Positions 7,590 to 16,945 of a DNA stretch of 64,000 nucleotides are shown piece by piece (the first letter of the stretch is position 1; every line of letters begins with the position of its first letter). The position numbers and the translations under genes were made by a program. The DNA is from Acidobacteriota bacterium (GTDB taxonomy: Bacteria; Acidobacteriota; Terriglobia; 20CM-2-55-15). The stretch is taken from assembly GCA_022821145.1 (NCBI GenBank), contig JAJEEE010000070.1, positions 1 through 64,000 of the forward strand, given 5' to 3'. The notes beneath the pieces are model-generated. The model saw only the letters and a list, made by a program, of their open reading frames with translations. It was not told the DNA's origin and searched no databases.

Positions 7590-8591
7590 CTACCCGCACA
7601 TCGCCTCGGCCGCCTCGCACACGGTTTCCTCGGTGGGCACCGTGGCGTCCTCCAGCGGCGGCGAGAAGGGAATCGGCACGTGCATGGCGCCGATCCGCTT
7701 CACGGGCGCCTCGAGATCGAAGAACGCCTGCTCGGCGATCACCGACGCGATCTCGGCCATCACGCCGTATCGCCCGTACCCCTCGTCCATGACGATCGCG
7801 CGCGACGTCTTGCGGACCGATTCCAGGATCGTGGTCTCGTCCAGCGGCCACAGCGTGCGCGGGTCCACGACTTCGGCGCCGATGCCGCGCTCGGCCAACC
7901 GCCCCGCGGCGCCGAGCGCCACCTGGACCATGCTGCTTGTGGCGACGATCGTGATGTCGTCGCCCTCGCGCTTGACGTCGGCCGCGCCGAGCGGGATGGT
8001 GTAGTCCTCCTCCGGGACCGGCCCCTTCAGCTTGTACATCATCTTGTCTTCGAAGAAAGCCACGGGGTTCTCGTCCCGGATCGCCGACTTCATCAGACCC
8101 TTGGCGTCATACGGCGTCGAGGGCAGGACGACCTTCAGGCCCGGTACGTGGCAGAACCATGCGTGCAGCGATTGCGAGTGCTGCGCCGCCGACCGCCGCG
8201 TGGCCCCCATCGTCGTGCGCATCACCATCGGGACCTTCCACTTGCCCCCGGACATGTAGTGGATCTTCGCCGCCTGGTTGACCATCTGGTCCATCGTCAG
8301 GCCGATGAAGTCGCCGAACATGATGTCGACGACCGGGCGCAGGCCGGTCATCGCCGCGCCGACGGCGATTCCCGTGAAGCCGGGCTCGGAGATCGGCGTG
8401 TCCAGGACGCGGTCCGGCCCGAACTCCTCCACCAGGCCGGTCAGGACCTTGAAGACCGTGCCCGCCTCGGCGATGTCCTCGCCGAGGATCAGCACGCGGG
8501 AGTCGCGCCGCATCTCCTCGGCCAGCGCCTCGCGGATGGCGTCTCCCAGCGTCAACTGCCGGACGACGGTTTCGGTTTCAGGCATAGACAT
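7590..8591 (-). CDS. 2-oxoacid dehydrogenase E1 beta subunit (transketolase-like)
   Basis: 333 residues. It has the Pyr domain of thiamine-diphosphate enzymes (LILGEDIAEAGTVFKV, TPISEPGFTGIAVGAA) and the C-terminal transketolase domain (ITIVATSSMVQVAL, EVVDPRTLWPLD). With E1 alpha it forms the heterotetramer that decarboxylates a 2-oxoacid or cleaves acetoin and loads the acyl group onto lipoyl-E2. Glu in SEPGF is the conserved ThDP-activating residue. ATG 8591 was chosen because GAGG lies nine bases upstream; ATG 8585 is an alternative. The start overlaps the end of the E1 alpha gene, so the two are probably translationally coupled. Pyruvate, acetoin or branched-chain acids are all possible substrates. 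Confidence 0.9.
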   Translation of the reverse strand: MSMPETETVVRQLTLGDAIREALAEEMRRDSRVLILGEDIAEAGTVFKVLTGLVEEFGPDRVLDTPISEPGFTGIAVGAAMTGLRPVVDIMFGDFIGLTMDQMVNQAAKIHYMSGGKWKVPMVMRTTMGATRRSAAQHSQSLHAWFCHVPGLKVVLPSTPYDAKGLMKSAIRDENPVAFFEDKMMYKLKGPVPEEDYTIPLGAADVKREGDDITIVATSSMVQVALGAAGRLAERGIGAEVVDPRTLWPLDETTILESVRKTSRAIVMDEGYGRYGVMAEIASVIAEQAFFDLEAPVKRIGAMHVPIPFSPPLEDATVPTEETVCEAAEAMCG

Positions 8592-9567
8592 CGTCGTCCA
8601 CCTCGTCAACCGACGGATACGGCGCGTTCTTGGCGAACTCGACGGCCCGCGCGACGTCCGCGCTCACCTCGGCGTCGATCGCGTCCAGACCGGCCGGATC
8701 CGCCGCCTGCTCGGCGATCAGGGCCTCGCCCAGGAGCCGGATCGGGTCGCGGTGCGTCTTCCATTCGCTTTCCTCGTCCTTGGACCGGTAGTACTCGCGG
8801 CTGACGTCGCCGACGTGGTGTCCCATGAACCGGTACGTGTCGCACAGGAGGAACGACGGCCCCTCGCCGGCCCTCGCGCGCGCGACCTGCCCGCGGGCGG
8901 CGGAATGGACGGCGCGCGCGTCCTGGCCGTCGACGCGTTCTCCGGGCACGCCGAAGGCGGGGCCGCGGGTCATGATGTCGCCGGCCAGGGTCTCCGAGTT
9001 GTGCGTGTACTCATTGTAGAGGTTGTTCTCGCACACGTAGACGACGGGCAGCTTCCACAGGGCGGCCATGTTCATCACCTCGTAGACCAGCCCCTGTCCC
9101 AGCGCGCCGTCCCCGAAGAAGCAGACCGCGACCTGACCCGTGCCGAGCCGCAGGGCCGAGAAGGCCGCCCCCGTGGCGATGCCGGCGCTGCCGCCGACGA
9201 TCGCGTTGGCGCCCAGGTTGCCGGTGTCCGGATCCGCGATGTGCATCGAGCCGCCCTTGCCCTTGCAGTAGCCGGCGCGCTTGCCGAGCAGCTCGGCGAA
9301 CATGCGATCCAGCTCGGCGCCCTTGGCCAGGCAATGACCGTGGCCGCGATGGGTGCTGGTGATGTAGTCGTCCGGGGCGAGAGCCTCGCACACGCCCACG
9401 GCCACGGCTTCCTCGCCGATGTAGAGGTGGGCGAGGCCGGGCATCAGCGCCCGCGTATACAGGTCGTTGGCCTCTTCCTCGAACCGCCGGATCATCAGCA
9501 TCCGCCGGTACATGCGAAGCCACCGGTCGAGTGCGGCGTCGGTGCGGGTGGGGGCGGCCTGTGTCAT
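8578..9567 (-). CDS. 2-oxoacid dehydrogenase E1 alpha subunit
   Basis: 329 residues with the E1 alpha fold. The chain starts with the RMLMIRRFEEEANDLY helix, then THRGHGHCLAKG and KGKGGSMHIAD. The thiamine-diphosphate/Mg motif runs GDGALGQGLVYEVMNMA to CENN. The sequence is closest in style to acetoin dehydrogenase (AcoA) or pyruvate dehydrogenase alpha, and the length fits. First gene of the minus-strand operon; its ATG is preceded by GGGAGTG. It diverges from the MetE-like gene at 9846 with 278 bases between them, so regulation of this catabolic operon should act there. The exact substrate is not determinable. Confidence 0.9.
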   Translation of the reverse strand: MTQAAPTRTDAALDRWLRMYRRMLMIRRFEEEANDLYTRALMPGLAHLYIGEEAVAVGVCEALAPDDYITSTHRGHGHCLAKGAELDRMFAELLGKRAGYCKGKGGSMHIADPDTGNLGANAIVGGSAGIATGAAFSALRLGTGQVAVCFFGDGALGQGLVYEVMNMAALWKLPVVYVCENNLYNEYTHNSETLAGDIMTRGPAFGVPGERVDGQDARAVHSAARGQVARARAGEGPSFLLCDTYRFMGHHVGDVSREYYRSKDEESEWKTHRDPIRLLGEALIAEQAADPAGLDAIDAEVSADVARAVEFAKNAPYPSVDEVDDDVYA

Positions 9568-9785
9568 GCGATCACTCCCAAAACCTGTTGCAATACTTCA
9601 ATTACGGTGGCGAAGTCGCTCTATCGCAAAGCGCAGGGCCCTCCGCGCCCCGTGACGGCAACCGTCGCGCCGGTGACGGCGCCGACGTGATTCGCCGCGG
9701 GGCTACTACATAAACAGAAGTCGTTCGGGCCTGTCAAGGCCGCGCGGGGGGAGGGGCAGGGTACCCATTGCCGGCCCTGTTGACG

Positions 9786-9791
9786 TATACT
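9786..9791 (+). promoter_or_regulatory. Possible -10 element (TATACT) of the MetE-like A gene
   Basis: TATACT lies 55 bases before the ATG at 9846 in a 278-base divergent gap that otherwise shows no gene. No convincing -35 hexamer is found at 16-18 bases, so this is weak. I looked for a cobalamin, SAM or other riboswitch in the gap and saw none. Confidence 0.25.
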
Positions 9792-9845
9792 CCGTGGCTT
9801 CGGGAGCAACCGAGACCGCGGAGACAGACCAGGAGAAGACAGACA

Positions 9846-10952
9846 ATGGCGAAGAAGATCGTAGACACCATCCTTCCGACGACGATGGTCGGCTCGTATC
9901 CCCGGCCCCACTGGTTCAAGCACCAGTTGCTCGGCCGGGACGTCCGGGTGGCCTTCAAGGAGGTCGAGCACGAGGAAGCCTACGAGGACGCCGTGGCCAC
10001 GGTGATCCGGGACCAGGAGGAAGCCGGCCTGGACATCACCACCGACGGCAACATGTGCTACGACGACTACATCGGCGCGATCGGCGCGTTCTGCTGGTAC
10101 ATGTACGAGCGGATCCCGGGATTCGAGCCCGCCCGCGAGCCGCACCCGATGGCCGTCGGCGCCGAGACGCAGGACAAGGGCACCGTGCTGCTCGACGACT
10201 GGGGCGGCGTGATCAACAGCGGGCCGGTCAGCCGCGGGACGATGCGCCTGACCGACCTGTTCAAGATCGCCAACCGGCACGCCCGGACGCCGATGAAGGT
10301 GTCGGTCGGCGCCGGACCGGGCAACCTGGCCTGGCACGTCTACTTCCAGCACTACAAGGACCCCCGGGAGTTGAGCCTGGCCCTGGCCCCGATCTTCAAC
10401 CAGGAGATGAAGGAGCTGGCCGCGGCGGGCGCCGAGTACATCCAGATCGAGGACCTGGGTGCGTGGTTTCCCCTGTTCACCAGCAACGACGGCGACTACG
10501 AGTGGATGAAGGAAACCATCGCGATCTGCTGCGACGGGGTCGATGCGAAGATCGGATGGCACTTCTGCTTCGGCAACGCCTGGGGGAACGACATCATCAG
10601 CGAGAACTTCCCCCAGGGCTACCAGACCGTGCTGCCGCACTATTGGGACACGCCGGGCATCGACCAGTTCGTCCTGGACTACGCCAACCGCGAGATGAAC
10701 GGCATCGAGTTCCTCGAGAACCTGCCCGCGGACAAGGACGTGCAGGTCGGCGTCGTCGACATCCGGACCAGCATGGTCGAATCGCCCGCCAAGATCGCGG
10801 GTCGGATCCGCCAGGTGCTGAAGCACGTGTCGCCGGAGCAGGTGACGTTGAGCACCGACTGCGGCATGAAGCCGCTGTCGCGGATGGTCGCCAAGATGAA
10901 GCTGAAGGCCCTGGCCGAAGGCGCCGCCATCGTTCGCGACGAGATCAGCTAG
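9846..10952 (+). CDS. MetE C-terminal-type methyltransferase-like protein A
   Basis: 368 residues covering only the C-terminal (zinc, homocysteine) half of cobalamin-independent methionine synthase. The N-terminal GSYPRPHWF motif is typical of this half. Candidate zinc ligands are H239 and C241 (GWHFCFGN), D278 in FVLDYANRE where paralogues have Glu, and C339 (STDCGMKPLS). The usual IQIDEP motif is replaced by IQIEDLGAW. These proteins use a zinc-bound thiolate to accept or donate methyl groups. Start ATG follows AGGAG. First of a plus-strand trio with the NmrA and MetE-like B genes. Whether it makes methionine or moves methyl groups in catabolism is unknown. Confidence 0.75.
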   Translation: MAKKIVDTILPTTMVGSYPRPHWFKHQLLGRDVRVAFKEVEHEEAYEDAVATVIRDQEEAGLDITTDGNMCYDDYIGAIGAFCWYMYERIPGFEPAREPHPMAVGAETQDKGTVLLDDWGGVINSGPVSRGTMRLTDLFKIANRHARTPMKVSVGAGPGNLAWHVYFQHYKDPRELSLALAPIFNQEMKELAAAGAEYIQIEDLGAWFPLFTSNDGDYEWMKETIAICCDGVDAKIGWHFCFGNAWGNDIISENFPQGYQTVLPHYWDTPGIDQFVLDYANREMNGIEFLENLPADKDVQVGVVDIRTSMVESPAKIAGRIRQVLKHVSPEQVTLSTDCGMKPLSRMVAKMKLKALAEGAAIVRDEIS

Positions 10953-11038
10953 ACATCGGAACGTTCTGAATATTTCCGGGTTCGCGGATCGCATGACCGC
11001 GAGCCCCGGCGCATCGAAGATCGGAGGAGAGTACAGGT

Positions 11039-11986
11039 ATGGCCGACAAGAAAGTCATCGCCGTGGTCGGGGCCACGGGCTCGCAAGGCAGCGGACTCGT
11101 CCGCGCGATCCTGAACGACGGCGAGTTCGCGGCGCGGGCGATCACGCGGGACGTCAACAGCGAAAAGGCGCGGGCGCTCGCGGCGGCCGGCGCGGAAGTC
11201 GTCGCCGCCGACCTCGACGACGCCGGGAGCGTCGAACGGGCGTTCGCGGGCGCCCACGGCGCGTATTGCGTCACGTTCTTCTGGGCGCATTTCTCCACGG
11301 CGAAGGAGAACGAGCACGCGCGGAACATGGCGAACGCGGCCCGGGCCGCCGGCGTCGAACACGTCGTCTGGTCCACGTTGGAAGATACGCGGCAGTGGCT
11401 GCCCGTCAGCGACCCGCGGATGCCGGCGCTCCAGGAGAAGTACAACGTTCCCCACTTCGACGCGAAGGGGGAGATGGACCACGTGTTCACCGACATGGGG
11501 TTGCCGGTCACCCTGTTCCGGACGTGCTTCTACTGGGACAACATGTACATGTTCGGGATGGGGCCGCAGAAGGGCGAGGACGGTTCATACGCCATCACGT
11601 TCCCGTTGGGCGACCATTCCTTTCCCAGCATCGCGGCCGAAGACATCGGCCCCTGCGCGCTGGGCGTCTTCAAGGGCGGCCAGGCTCATGTGGGTCAGAC
11701 GGTCGGGATCGCCGGCGAGATCTTCAACTGCCACACGATGGCGGCCACGCTGTCGAAGGTCCTGGGCGTCGACGTCGGTTACAACGCCGTGCCCCCGGAC
11801 GTCTACCGCGGGTTCGGTTTCCCGGGCGCCGACGACATCGGCAACATGTTCCAGACGTGGGCCGATTTCGAGAGCGCCTACGTCGGAGCCCGCAGCCTGG
11901 AGTTGACGCGCGCGCTGCACCCCGGGGTCCAGTCCTTCGAGCAGTGGCTCGTCAAGTACAAGGACAAGGTCCTGCCGGCCACCTAG
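11039..11986 (+). CDS. NmrA-family NAD(P)-binding protein
   Basis: 315 residues with an atypical short-chain dehydrogenase Rossmann fold. The nucleotide-binding loop is GATGSQGSGLVRAIL near the N-terminus. It continues with a dinucleotide-dependent region (VVWSTLED) and an NmrA-like C-terminal part rich in Trp/Phe. The catalytic Tyr-x3-Lys of classical SDRs is not obvious, which is normal in NmrA proteins; many are redox sensors rather than enzymes, and some reduce quinones. ATG 11039 is preceded by GGAGGAGAG. It lies 86 bases after MetE-like A and 76 before MetE-like B, all on one strand. Confidence 0.8.
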   Translation: MADKKVIAVVGATGSQGSGLVRAILNDGEFAARAITRDVNSEKARALAAAGAEVVAADLDDAGSVERAFAGAHGAYCVTFFWAHFSTAKENEHARNMANAARAAGVEHVVWSTLEDTRQWLPVSDPRMPALQEKYNVPHFDAKGEMDHVFTDMGLPVTLFRTCFYWDNMYMFGMGPQKGEDGSYAITFPLGDHSFPSIAAEDIGPCALGVFKGGQAHVGQTVGIAGEIFNCHTMAATLSKVLGVDVGYNAVPPDVYRGFGFPGADDIGNMFQTWADFESAYVGARSLELTRALHPGVQSFEQWLVKYKDKVLPAT

Positions 11987-12062
11987 ACCGCGGCGACCCG
12001 CGGACCGCGTCCGTCGATCCGGAAGCGCGCCTTCGATCCGAGGGCGCGCCGTCGAGGCGGGG

Positions 12063-13208
12063 ATGCAGACCAGCACCGACCGGATTCTGACCACGCACGT
12101 GGGAAGCCTGCCGCGCCCGCAGGAGGTCGTCGACCTGCTGTTCGCCCAGGAACGGGGGGACGAATACGACGCGCGGTCGTTCGACGAGACGATGCAGGCG
12201 TCCGTCTCCGACGTGGTGCGGCGGCAGGTGGACGCCGGCATCGACATCGTCAGCGACGGCGAGACCAGCAAAATCAGCTACGCCACGTACGTGCGCCACC
12301 GGTTGGGCGGCTTCGAGCCGGGCAACGTGCCGCGGGCGACGCCCCAGGACCTGGACGACTTTCCGGAATACCGCGACCGGATCGCGGCCGCGGGGATCAC
12401 GCCCAAGTACCTGCGCCCCATCTGCAAGGGGCCGGTCACGGTCAAGGACCGGAAGCCGCTCGAGGACGACATCCGGAGGATGCGCACCGCCCTGTCCGGG
12501 GTGGACTGCGTGGAAGCCTTCGCGCCGTCGGTTTCGCCCGGGACCGTCGCGGTGTTCCAGCCGGACGAGTACTACGATTCCTACGAGGCCTACCTGATGG
12601 GCATCGCCGACGCGATGCGCGACGAATACGAGGCGATCGTCGATGCGGGTTTTGTGCTCCAGCTCGACTGTCCCGACCTGGGCATGGGGCGGCACATCCG
12701 TTTCCGCGACGCCGACGAGGATACGTTCGTCCGGAACGCGCACGTTCAGGTCGAGGCATTGAACCACGCCCTCGAGAACGTACCGCCGGAGCGCTCGAGG
12801 TTGCACGTGTGCTGGGGTAACTACGAGGGGCCCCACACGCGCGACGTCCCGCTGGTGAAGGTCCTGCCGGCGTTGCTGGAGTCCAGGGTCGGAGCGTTGA
12901 TGATCGAGGCCGCGAACCCCCGCCACGAGCACGAATGGGAGCTGTGGAAAACGACGCCGCTGCCGGAGGACATGATCCTGATCCCGGGCGTGCTGGACTC
13001 GACGTGCAACTTCGTCGAGCACCCCGAGCTGGTGGCCCAACGCCTGGTCCGCTTCGCGGACATGGTCGGCCGGGAACGCGTGATCGCGGGTACGGATTGC
13101 GGCTTCGGCACGTTCGCCGGGTTCGGCGCCATCCATCCGTTGATCTGTTGGGAGAAGCTCCGCTCGCTCGCCGAGGGCGCGCGGATCGCGACCCGCCGGC
13201 TCTGGTAA
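12063..13208 (+). CDS. MetE C-terminal-type methyltransferase-like protein B
   Basis: 381 residues, COG0620/YxjG-like. The N-terminal motif HVGSLPRPQEV is present. All four zinc ligands are present: H248 and C250 (HVCWGN), E282 (MIEAANP) and C346 (GTDCGFGTF). Instead of IDEP it has LQLDCPDLGMG, the pattern of the YxjG branch. Family members use methyl donors for thiol acceptors; the natural methyl donor of short forms without the N-terminal folate half varies. It is cytoplasmic and third in the plus-strand trio. Function in methionine or in C1 catabolism is not settled by sequence. Confidence 0.8.
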   Translation: MQTSTDRILTTHVGSLPRPQEVVDLLFAQERGDEYDARSFDETMQASVSDVVRRQVDAGIDIVSDGETSKISYATYVRHRLGGFEPGNVPRATPQDLDDFPEYRDRIAAAGITPKYLRPICKGPVTVKDRKPLEDDIRRMRTALSGVDCVEAFAPSVSPGTVAVFQPDEYYDSYEAYLMGIADAMRDEYEAIVDAGFVLQLDCPDLGMGRHIRFRDADEDTFVRNAHVQVEALNHALENVPPERSRLHVCWGNYEGPHTRDVPLVKVLPALLESRVGALMIEAANPRHEHEWELWKTTPLPEDMILIPGVLDSTCNFVEHPELVAQRLVRFADMVGRERVIAGTDCGFGTFAGFGAIHPLICWEKLRSLAEGARIATRRLW

Positions 13209-13236
13209 CGGTCCGCGTGTCGTTTCCCGGCGGCGG

Positions 13237-14085
13237 CTACGGAACGATGGTTCCGGGGGCCTGGTCGACCTGGACGCTGAACCGCTTGAATTCGGAATAG
13301 TCGGCCCGGGCCTCGACGGTGTGGAATTCGCTGTCGTAGCGCTCCTCCATCGAAGCGGGGACGAGGATCCCTAGCACCGAGTTTTCCTCGTACTGGACGC
13401 GCTGCGTGGCGCGATACGGTTCGCGACCGGTCCGGACATCGATGACGATCTCGGTTCTCAGGATCCTTCCCGTGCCGGGAGCGATCCAGATGCGTCCGGT
13501 GGCGAAACGGGCGCCGCCGTCGGCGCCGCGAACCAGGGTCGGCGCGACGACCTCCGTGAATCGGATTTCCCACGTGTCGTGGCCTTCGATCCGATCCCGT
13601 CCCCGCCTTTCGAACGAGAATCGATCGACGTTCTCGGGTCGAAGCACCGTCAGCGCGAACGTCGGAACGTTGAACGTCCGGGTGAAGTCGCCGATGTTGT
13701 ACGCGGTGTCGGTGCGGTCTTCGACGATTTCTCGTGGCGATTCCGGAAACGTTTCCGGTTCCTCGACGGGATTGCCGTCGACCCGCAGGACGCTGCGCAC
13801 GCCGTACCACCGGTCCCGGACCGGGAGCAGCAGGAAGTCCGAACTCATGCGGCGCCGCTCCCTGTCGACGACAACGGGCGGCCGCGCGGCGCGGCTCATC
13901 CACGTTGCGTTCTGGACGTATTCCTCCTCGCCGACAATCATGCCGAGCTCGTCCTCGTAAGCGTCGACGTAGGCGGCGGCGCGATCGAGGACGGTTTCGA
14001 GGTCCCGGTCGTCCTGGCCGCGCGCCGCGCCGGCGGCGACCGCCGCGGCAACGAGGACGACGAGTGTTCCGGCGATCGTCTTCAT
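13237..14085 (-). CDS. Exported protein of unknown function
   Basis: 282 residues with a signal peptide (MKTIAGTLVVLVAAAVAAGAARG, cleavage near AARGQ). The mature protein starts with acidic helix-forming sequence (VLDRAAAYVDAYEDELG). It then alternates strand-like segments such as IWIAPGTGRILRTEIVID and TQRVQYEENSVLGILVPAS, suggesting an outer-membrane-lipoprotein-carrier-like beta fold, without a lipobox. It is last in the minus-strand set after the Abhydrolase_10 gene, 30 bases away. I do not recognise the family. It is convergent with the MetE-like B gene, the two stops 28 bases apart. Confidence 0.65.
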   Translation of the reverse strand: MKTIAGTLVVLVAAAVAAGAARGQDDRDLETVLDRAAAYVDAYEDELGMIVGEEEYVQNATWMSRAARPPVVVDRERRRMSSDFLLLPVRDRWYGVRSVLRVDGNPVEEPETFPESPREIVEDRTDTAYNIGDFTRTFNVPTFALTVLRPENVDRFSFERRGRDRIEGHDTWEIRFTEVVAPTLVRGADGGARFATGRIWIAPGTGRILRTEIVIDVRTGREPYRATQRVQYEENSVLGILVPASMEERYDSEFHTVEARADYSEFKRFSVQVDQAPGTIVP

Positions 14086-14115
14086 GAGACTCGTTCCATC
14101 GCCCCGCGGGGCCGA

Positions 14116-15804
14116 TCAGTCGCCGCCTTCCATACGCAGGTTCCAGTGCCGCCGGGCGCGCTCGACGACGGCTTCGACGTCGGCAGAGAGCAGGTATCGT
14201 TCCGAGGCCTGCCGGAGGGCGGCGTCCCGCACGCCTTCGAGATAGGCCTGCCGCGACGGATACCGTTCCTCGATCGAGGGGCGGGGGTCGCCCGTCGATT
14301 CGCGTTCGGCGCGTGTGGCCGGAAACGGGATATAGGCCCCGACCAGCGGCCAGAGGTCGTCAGGGTCCCCGCGCTCCGGGCGCGTGAAGTTCCACCCCGT
14401 ATACGTGGCCAGCGGCACCGCCACCTCCGGATGCAGGACACCCGCGGTCTCGTTGCCGTCCGCGTCGACGCGCGGGACCAGCAGCGGCAACAGCGCGCCG
14501 GCGCCGCCCTGCGCTTCCGCGAGCGGGTTGGCCGCCCGCGTCCCGGCCGTCCGGTCCTCGGGCGAGCGGACGCCCGGGACAGGCGGGAAGTCCAGCGTGC
14601 GCGGCATGACGAGGCTGCCGTCGGCGAAGCGGGGATGGCGGCTGGGCGGAGGTTGCTCGCCGTCGACGATCCACGCCTCCATGGCCGCCAGCAACGCCCG
14701 CATGTGCCACCAGTAGTCGACCGGGTTCTGCGCCTCGAGCGTGTTCGCGGCCGGTCCCGGCGGGAAGGTCCCGGGGCCGTGCTGCGTGCCCGCCAGCAGG
14801 TAGAAACGGACGTTCGCGGGCAGCATGACGTCCTCGGCGCCGTCCGGCGTGGTGTGGACCAGGGCGGCGACGCGGCCGCCGCCCCAGTACTCGACGCTCG
14901 TGTTGGTGTAGAAGATGTGCGGAAGGTTGTTGCGGGCCCTGGGATTGTCCAGGGCGCCTTCCGCGGCGCCGGTGACCGGATCCCGGTACGCGGCGTCGGC
15001 GAACGGGAACGATGTCGCGTCGAACTGTCCCAGCGAGATCGGCTCGGCGCCGGGCTCGTTCAGGTTGATCCGCGAAGCGCCGGCGATGTGTGCGATCACG
15101 CCGTCGAAGACCGGTTGTCCGTCCTCGCCGGTGTTGAAACCCAGGTAGAGGAAGCTGCGGAGGAAACGGCCGCTCTGGGAAGACCCGAAGGCGAGGGCCC
15201 GGTCCGAGGATACGACGGCCCCGGGGTCGCGCCGGATCCATGCGGCGGTGTCGCGCACGGCGGCGAAGCCGAGGCCTCCGATCGGATACGCGGGCGCCCC
15301 GTCGGACAGCGGCACGTCGATGCGGATGGCCGCCGGGGTCTCGGGGACGTCGAACTCCCAACCGATCCAGACGATCGTGTACCCCCGGTTCATCAGGAAA
15401 CCGTCGCCGTAACGGTCCTCGCCCCCGGCCTGGTTGAAACGCATGACGGTTTTGCGACCGCGGTTGACGATGTCGACGAGCGCGATTCCGTTGCCGTTGC
15501 CCGCCTCGGCGGGCGCCAGGATCGACAGATCGGCCGACATCTCGACCTGGCCGTTCCGGTTCCGGGGCGCCCGGTCCAGGTTGGCGATGACCCGGTTCCG
15601 GGGATGCGCGGGGTCGATGAGGAAGTGGATCCGGCCCGTGATCTCCTCGTAGGGGCCGACCTCGCCGAACGTCCGGCCGCCGTCGAGGGGTGCCCGGGAC
15701 GTGACCTCCACACGGGAAACCTCGGCGTGAAGGGCCGGGGCCGCCAGCGCGAGCGACAGGGCCCAGCCCAGCAGCGTGCGCGCCGGAACCGGTCCGCCGG
15801 TCAT
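14116..15804 (-). CDS. Exported alpha/beta hydrolase (Abhydrolase_10-like)
   Basis: 562 residues with a signal peptide (ALSLALAAPALHA). The large hydrolase domain contains the nucleophile elbow AFGSSQSGRFLRSF, an Asp-rich region, and AGTQHGPGTFP as a possible catalytic-His segment. The typical early motif is EVTSRAPLDGGRTFGEVGPYEEITG. Members of this family are periplasmic esterase-like enzymes found often in Acidobacteriota and sphingomonads, with few characterised. ATG 15804 overlaps the stop of the upstream MBL gene (TAATG), so the two are coupled and probably act on the same substrate. Confidence 0.8.
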   Translation of the reverse strand: MTGGPVPARTLLGWALSLALAAPALHAEVSRVEVTSRAPLDGGRTFGEVGPYEEITGRIHFLIDPAHPRNRVIANLDRAPRNRNGQVEMSADLSILAPAEAGNGNGIALVDIVNRGRKTVMRFNQAGGEDRYGDGFLMNRGYTIVWIGWEFDVPETPAAIRIDVPLSDGAPAYPIGGLGFAAVRDTAAWIRRDPGAVVSSDRALAFGSSQSGRFLRSFLYLGFNTGEDGQPVFDGVIAHIAGASRINLNEPGAEPISLGQFDATSFPFADAAYRDPVTGAAEGALDNPRARNNLPHIFYTNTSVEYWGGGRVAALVHTTPDGAEDVMLPANVRFYLLAGTQHGPGTFPPGPAANTLEAQNPVDYWWHMRALLAAMEAWIVDGEQPPPSRHPRFADGSLVMPRTLDFPPVPGVRSPEDRTAGTRAANPLAEAQGGAGALLPLLVPRVDADGNETAGVLHPEVAVPLATYTGWNFTRPERGDPDDLWPLVGAYIPFPATRAERESTGDPRPSIEERYPSRQAYLEGVRDAALRQASERYLLSADVEAVVERARRHWNLRMEGGD

Positions 15805-16892
15805 TACCGGTATTCCTTGCTGAAGCCGTTGCGGCTGTTGGTCACGGTGAAGGAGCCGTCGTTCGCGGCCGACACCTTGATCCAGTCGGCCGGGCCGTTG
15901 TGCGCCGGCGGCGGCGGAACGCCCGCGCCGCGCCCGGGGTTGGGGATGGGCGCGACCGGCATCGCCTCGATCGGTTCGTCGATGAGGTTGGCGATGAAGA
16001 TGCCGGGCACGGTGTATTCCTGCCCGCTCAACTGCGAGAAGTGCAGTTGCCACAGGTCCTCCAGGCCGGGCGCGGAATGCAGTATCCGCATGGCTTCGGG
16101 CTGCCCGCCCTTGCGCGTGCCGTTGTTCATGACGGCCACGCGGGGCTCGATGGCGTGGACCACGACCTGGGCGTTGGAGCTGGGTTGGCCGTGATGCGTG
16201 ACGACATAGAGATCGACGGTTCCGATCGGGTTGTTCGGGCACATCAGGTCGAACTCGGTGTTGACGGTCAGGTCGCCCAGATGCAGGACCCGAAAGTCGC
16301 CGTATTCGACGATGACGCCCACCGACTGGGCGTTCTCGCCGTTGTCCTCGGGTCCTGGCGTGAAGTCGGCGCAGTAGGGGTTGGGCGCGCCCTGGCCCGG
16401 CAGCGGTTCGGACAGGACCCGCTTGGCCGACGCCAGGACGGTCACGTCGACGCCCGCGGCGTCGATCGCGTCGCCGGGCGCCACGATCGTGCGTTCCGCC
16501 GCCTCGTAGAGGTCGCGATACGTCGTGGCGATGAACGCGTCGGTCGCGGGGTTGGGCTGGATGCTGGGACCGTGGTCGACATAGTGGCGGATGGGTACGC
16601 GCGCCGCCAGCGCGGCCAATGACCCGAAATGGTCACCGTGCCAGTGCGTGGTGATCAGGTGGTCGATGGCGTCGACGCCCGCGTCGGTCATGGCGTCGAC
16701 GATGCGGCCGGAATCACGCTCGGCGGCCGCGCCTCCGTTGCCGGTGTCGATCAGGATCGATTCGCCCCCGGGCGTTACGAACAACGTGGCGCCGCCGCCT
16801 TCGACGTCGATCAGGTAGATGTCCAGCGTGTCCTGTGCGCGGGCCGCCCCGCCGGCGGCCAGGACGATTGCCAGTGCAAGCGCTCGCGGCAT
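15804..16892 (-). CDS. Exported MBL-fold hydrolase (ComEC/Rec2-like domain)
   Basis: 362 residues with signal peptide MPRALALAIVLAAGGAARA. The metallo-beta-lactamase fold has the metal motif TTHWHGDHFGS, and later HLGDLTVN and a late VVTHHGQPSSN. The latter pattern (D-x-x-VVTHHG) is typical of ComEC/Rec2-type hydrolases rather than beta-lactamases. The protein is predicted periplasmic. ATG 16892 was chosen because AGGAG precedes it and the signal peptide begins there; a longer frame starts at 16934. It is coupled with Abhydrolase_10 downstream. Substrate (phosphodiester, ester or lactone) unknown. Confidence 0.8.
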   Translation of the reverse strand: MPRALALAIVLAAGGAARAQDTLDIYLIDVEGGGATLFVTPGGESILIDTGNGGAAAERDSGRIVDAMTDAGVDAIDHLITTHWHGDHFGSLAALAARVPIRHYVDHGPSIQPNPATDAFIATTYRDLYEAAERTIVAPGDAIDAAGVDVTVLASAKRVLSEPLPGQGAPNPYCADFTPGPEDNGENAQSVGVIVEYGDFRVLHLGDLTVNTEFDLMCPNNPIGTVDLYVVTHHGQPSSNAQVVVHAIEPRVAVMNNGTRKGGQPEAMRILHSAPGLEDLWQLHFSQLSGQEYTVPGIFIANLIDEPIEAMPVAPIPNPGRGAGVPPPPAHNGPADWIKVSAANDGSFTVTNSRNGFSKEYR

Positions 16893-16945
16893 CGGATATC
16901 TCCTCGGGGTGTCGTTCCGAGCGGGCGCGACCATTCCCGCGGCCT

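Noticed and set aside
9568-9845. Cobalamin or SAM riboswitch upstream of the MetE-like A gene
   Set aside because: No conserved core or pairing pattern of these riboswitches is visible; only a possible -10 is seen.
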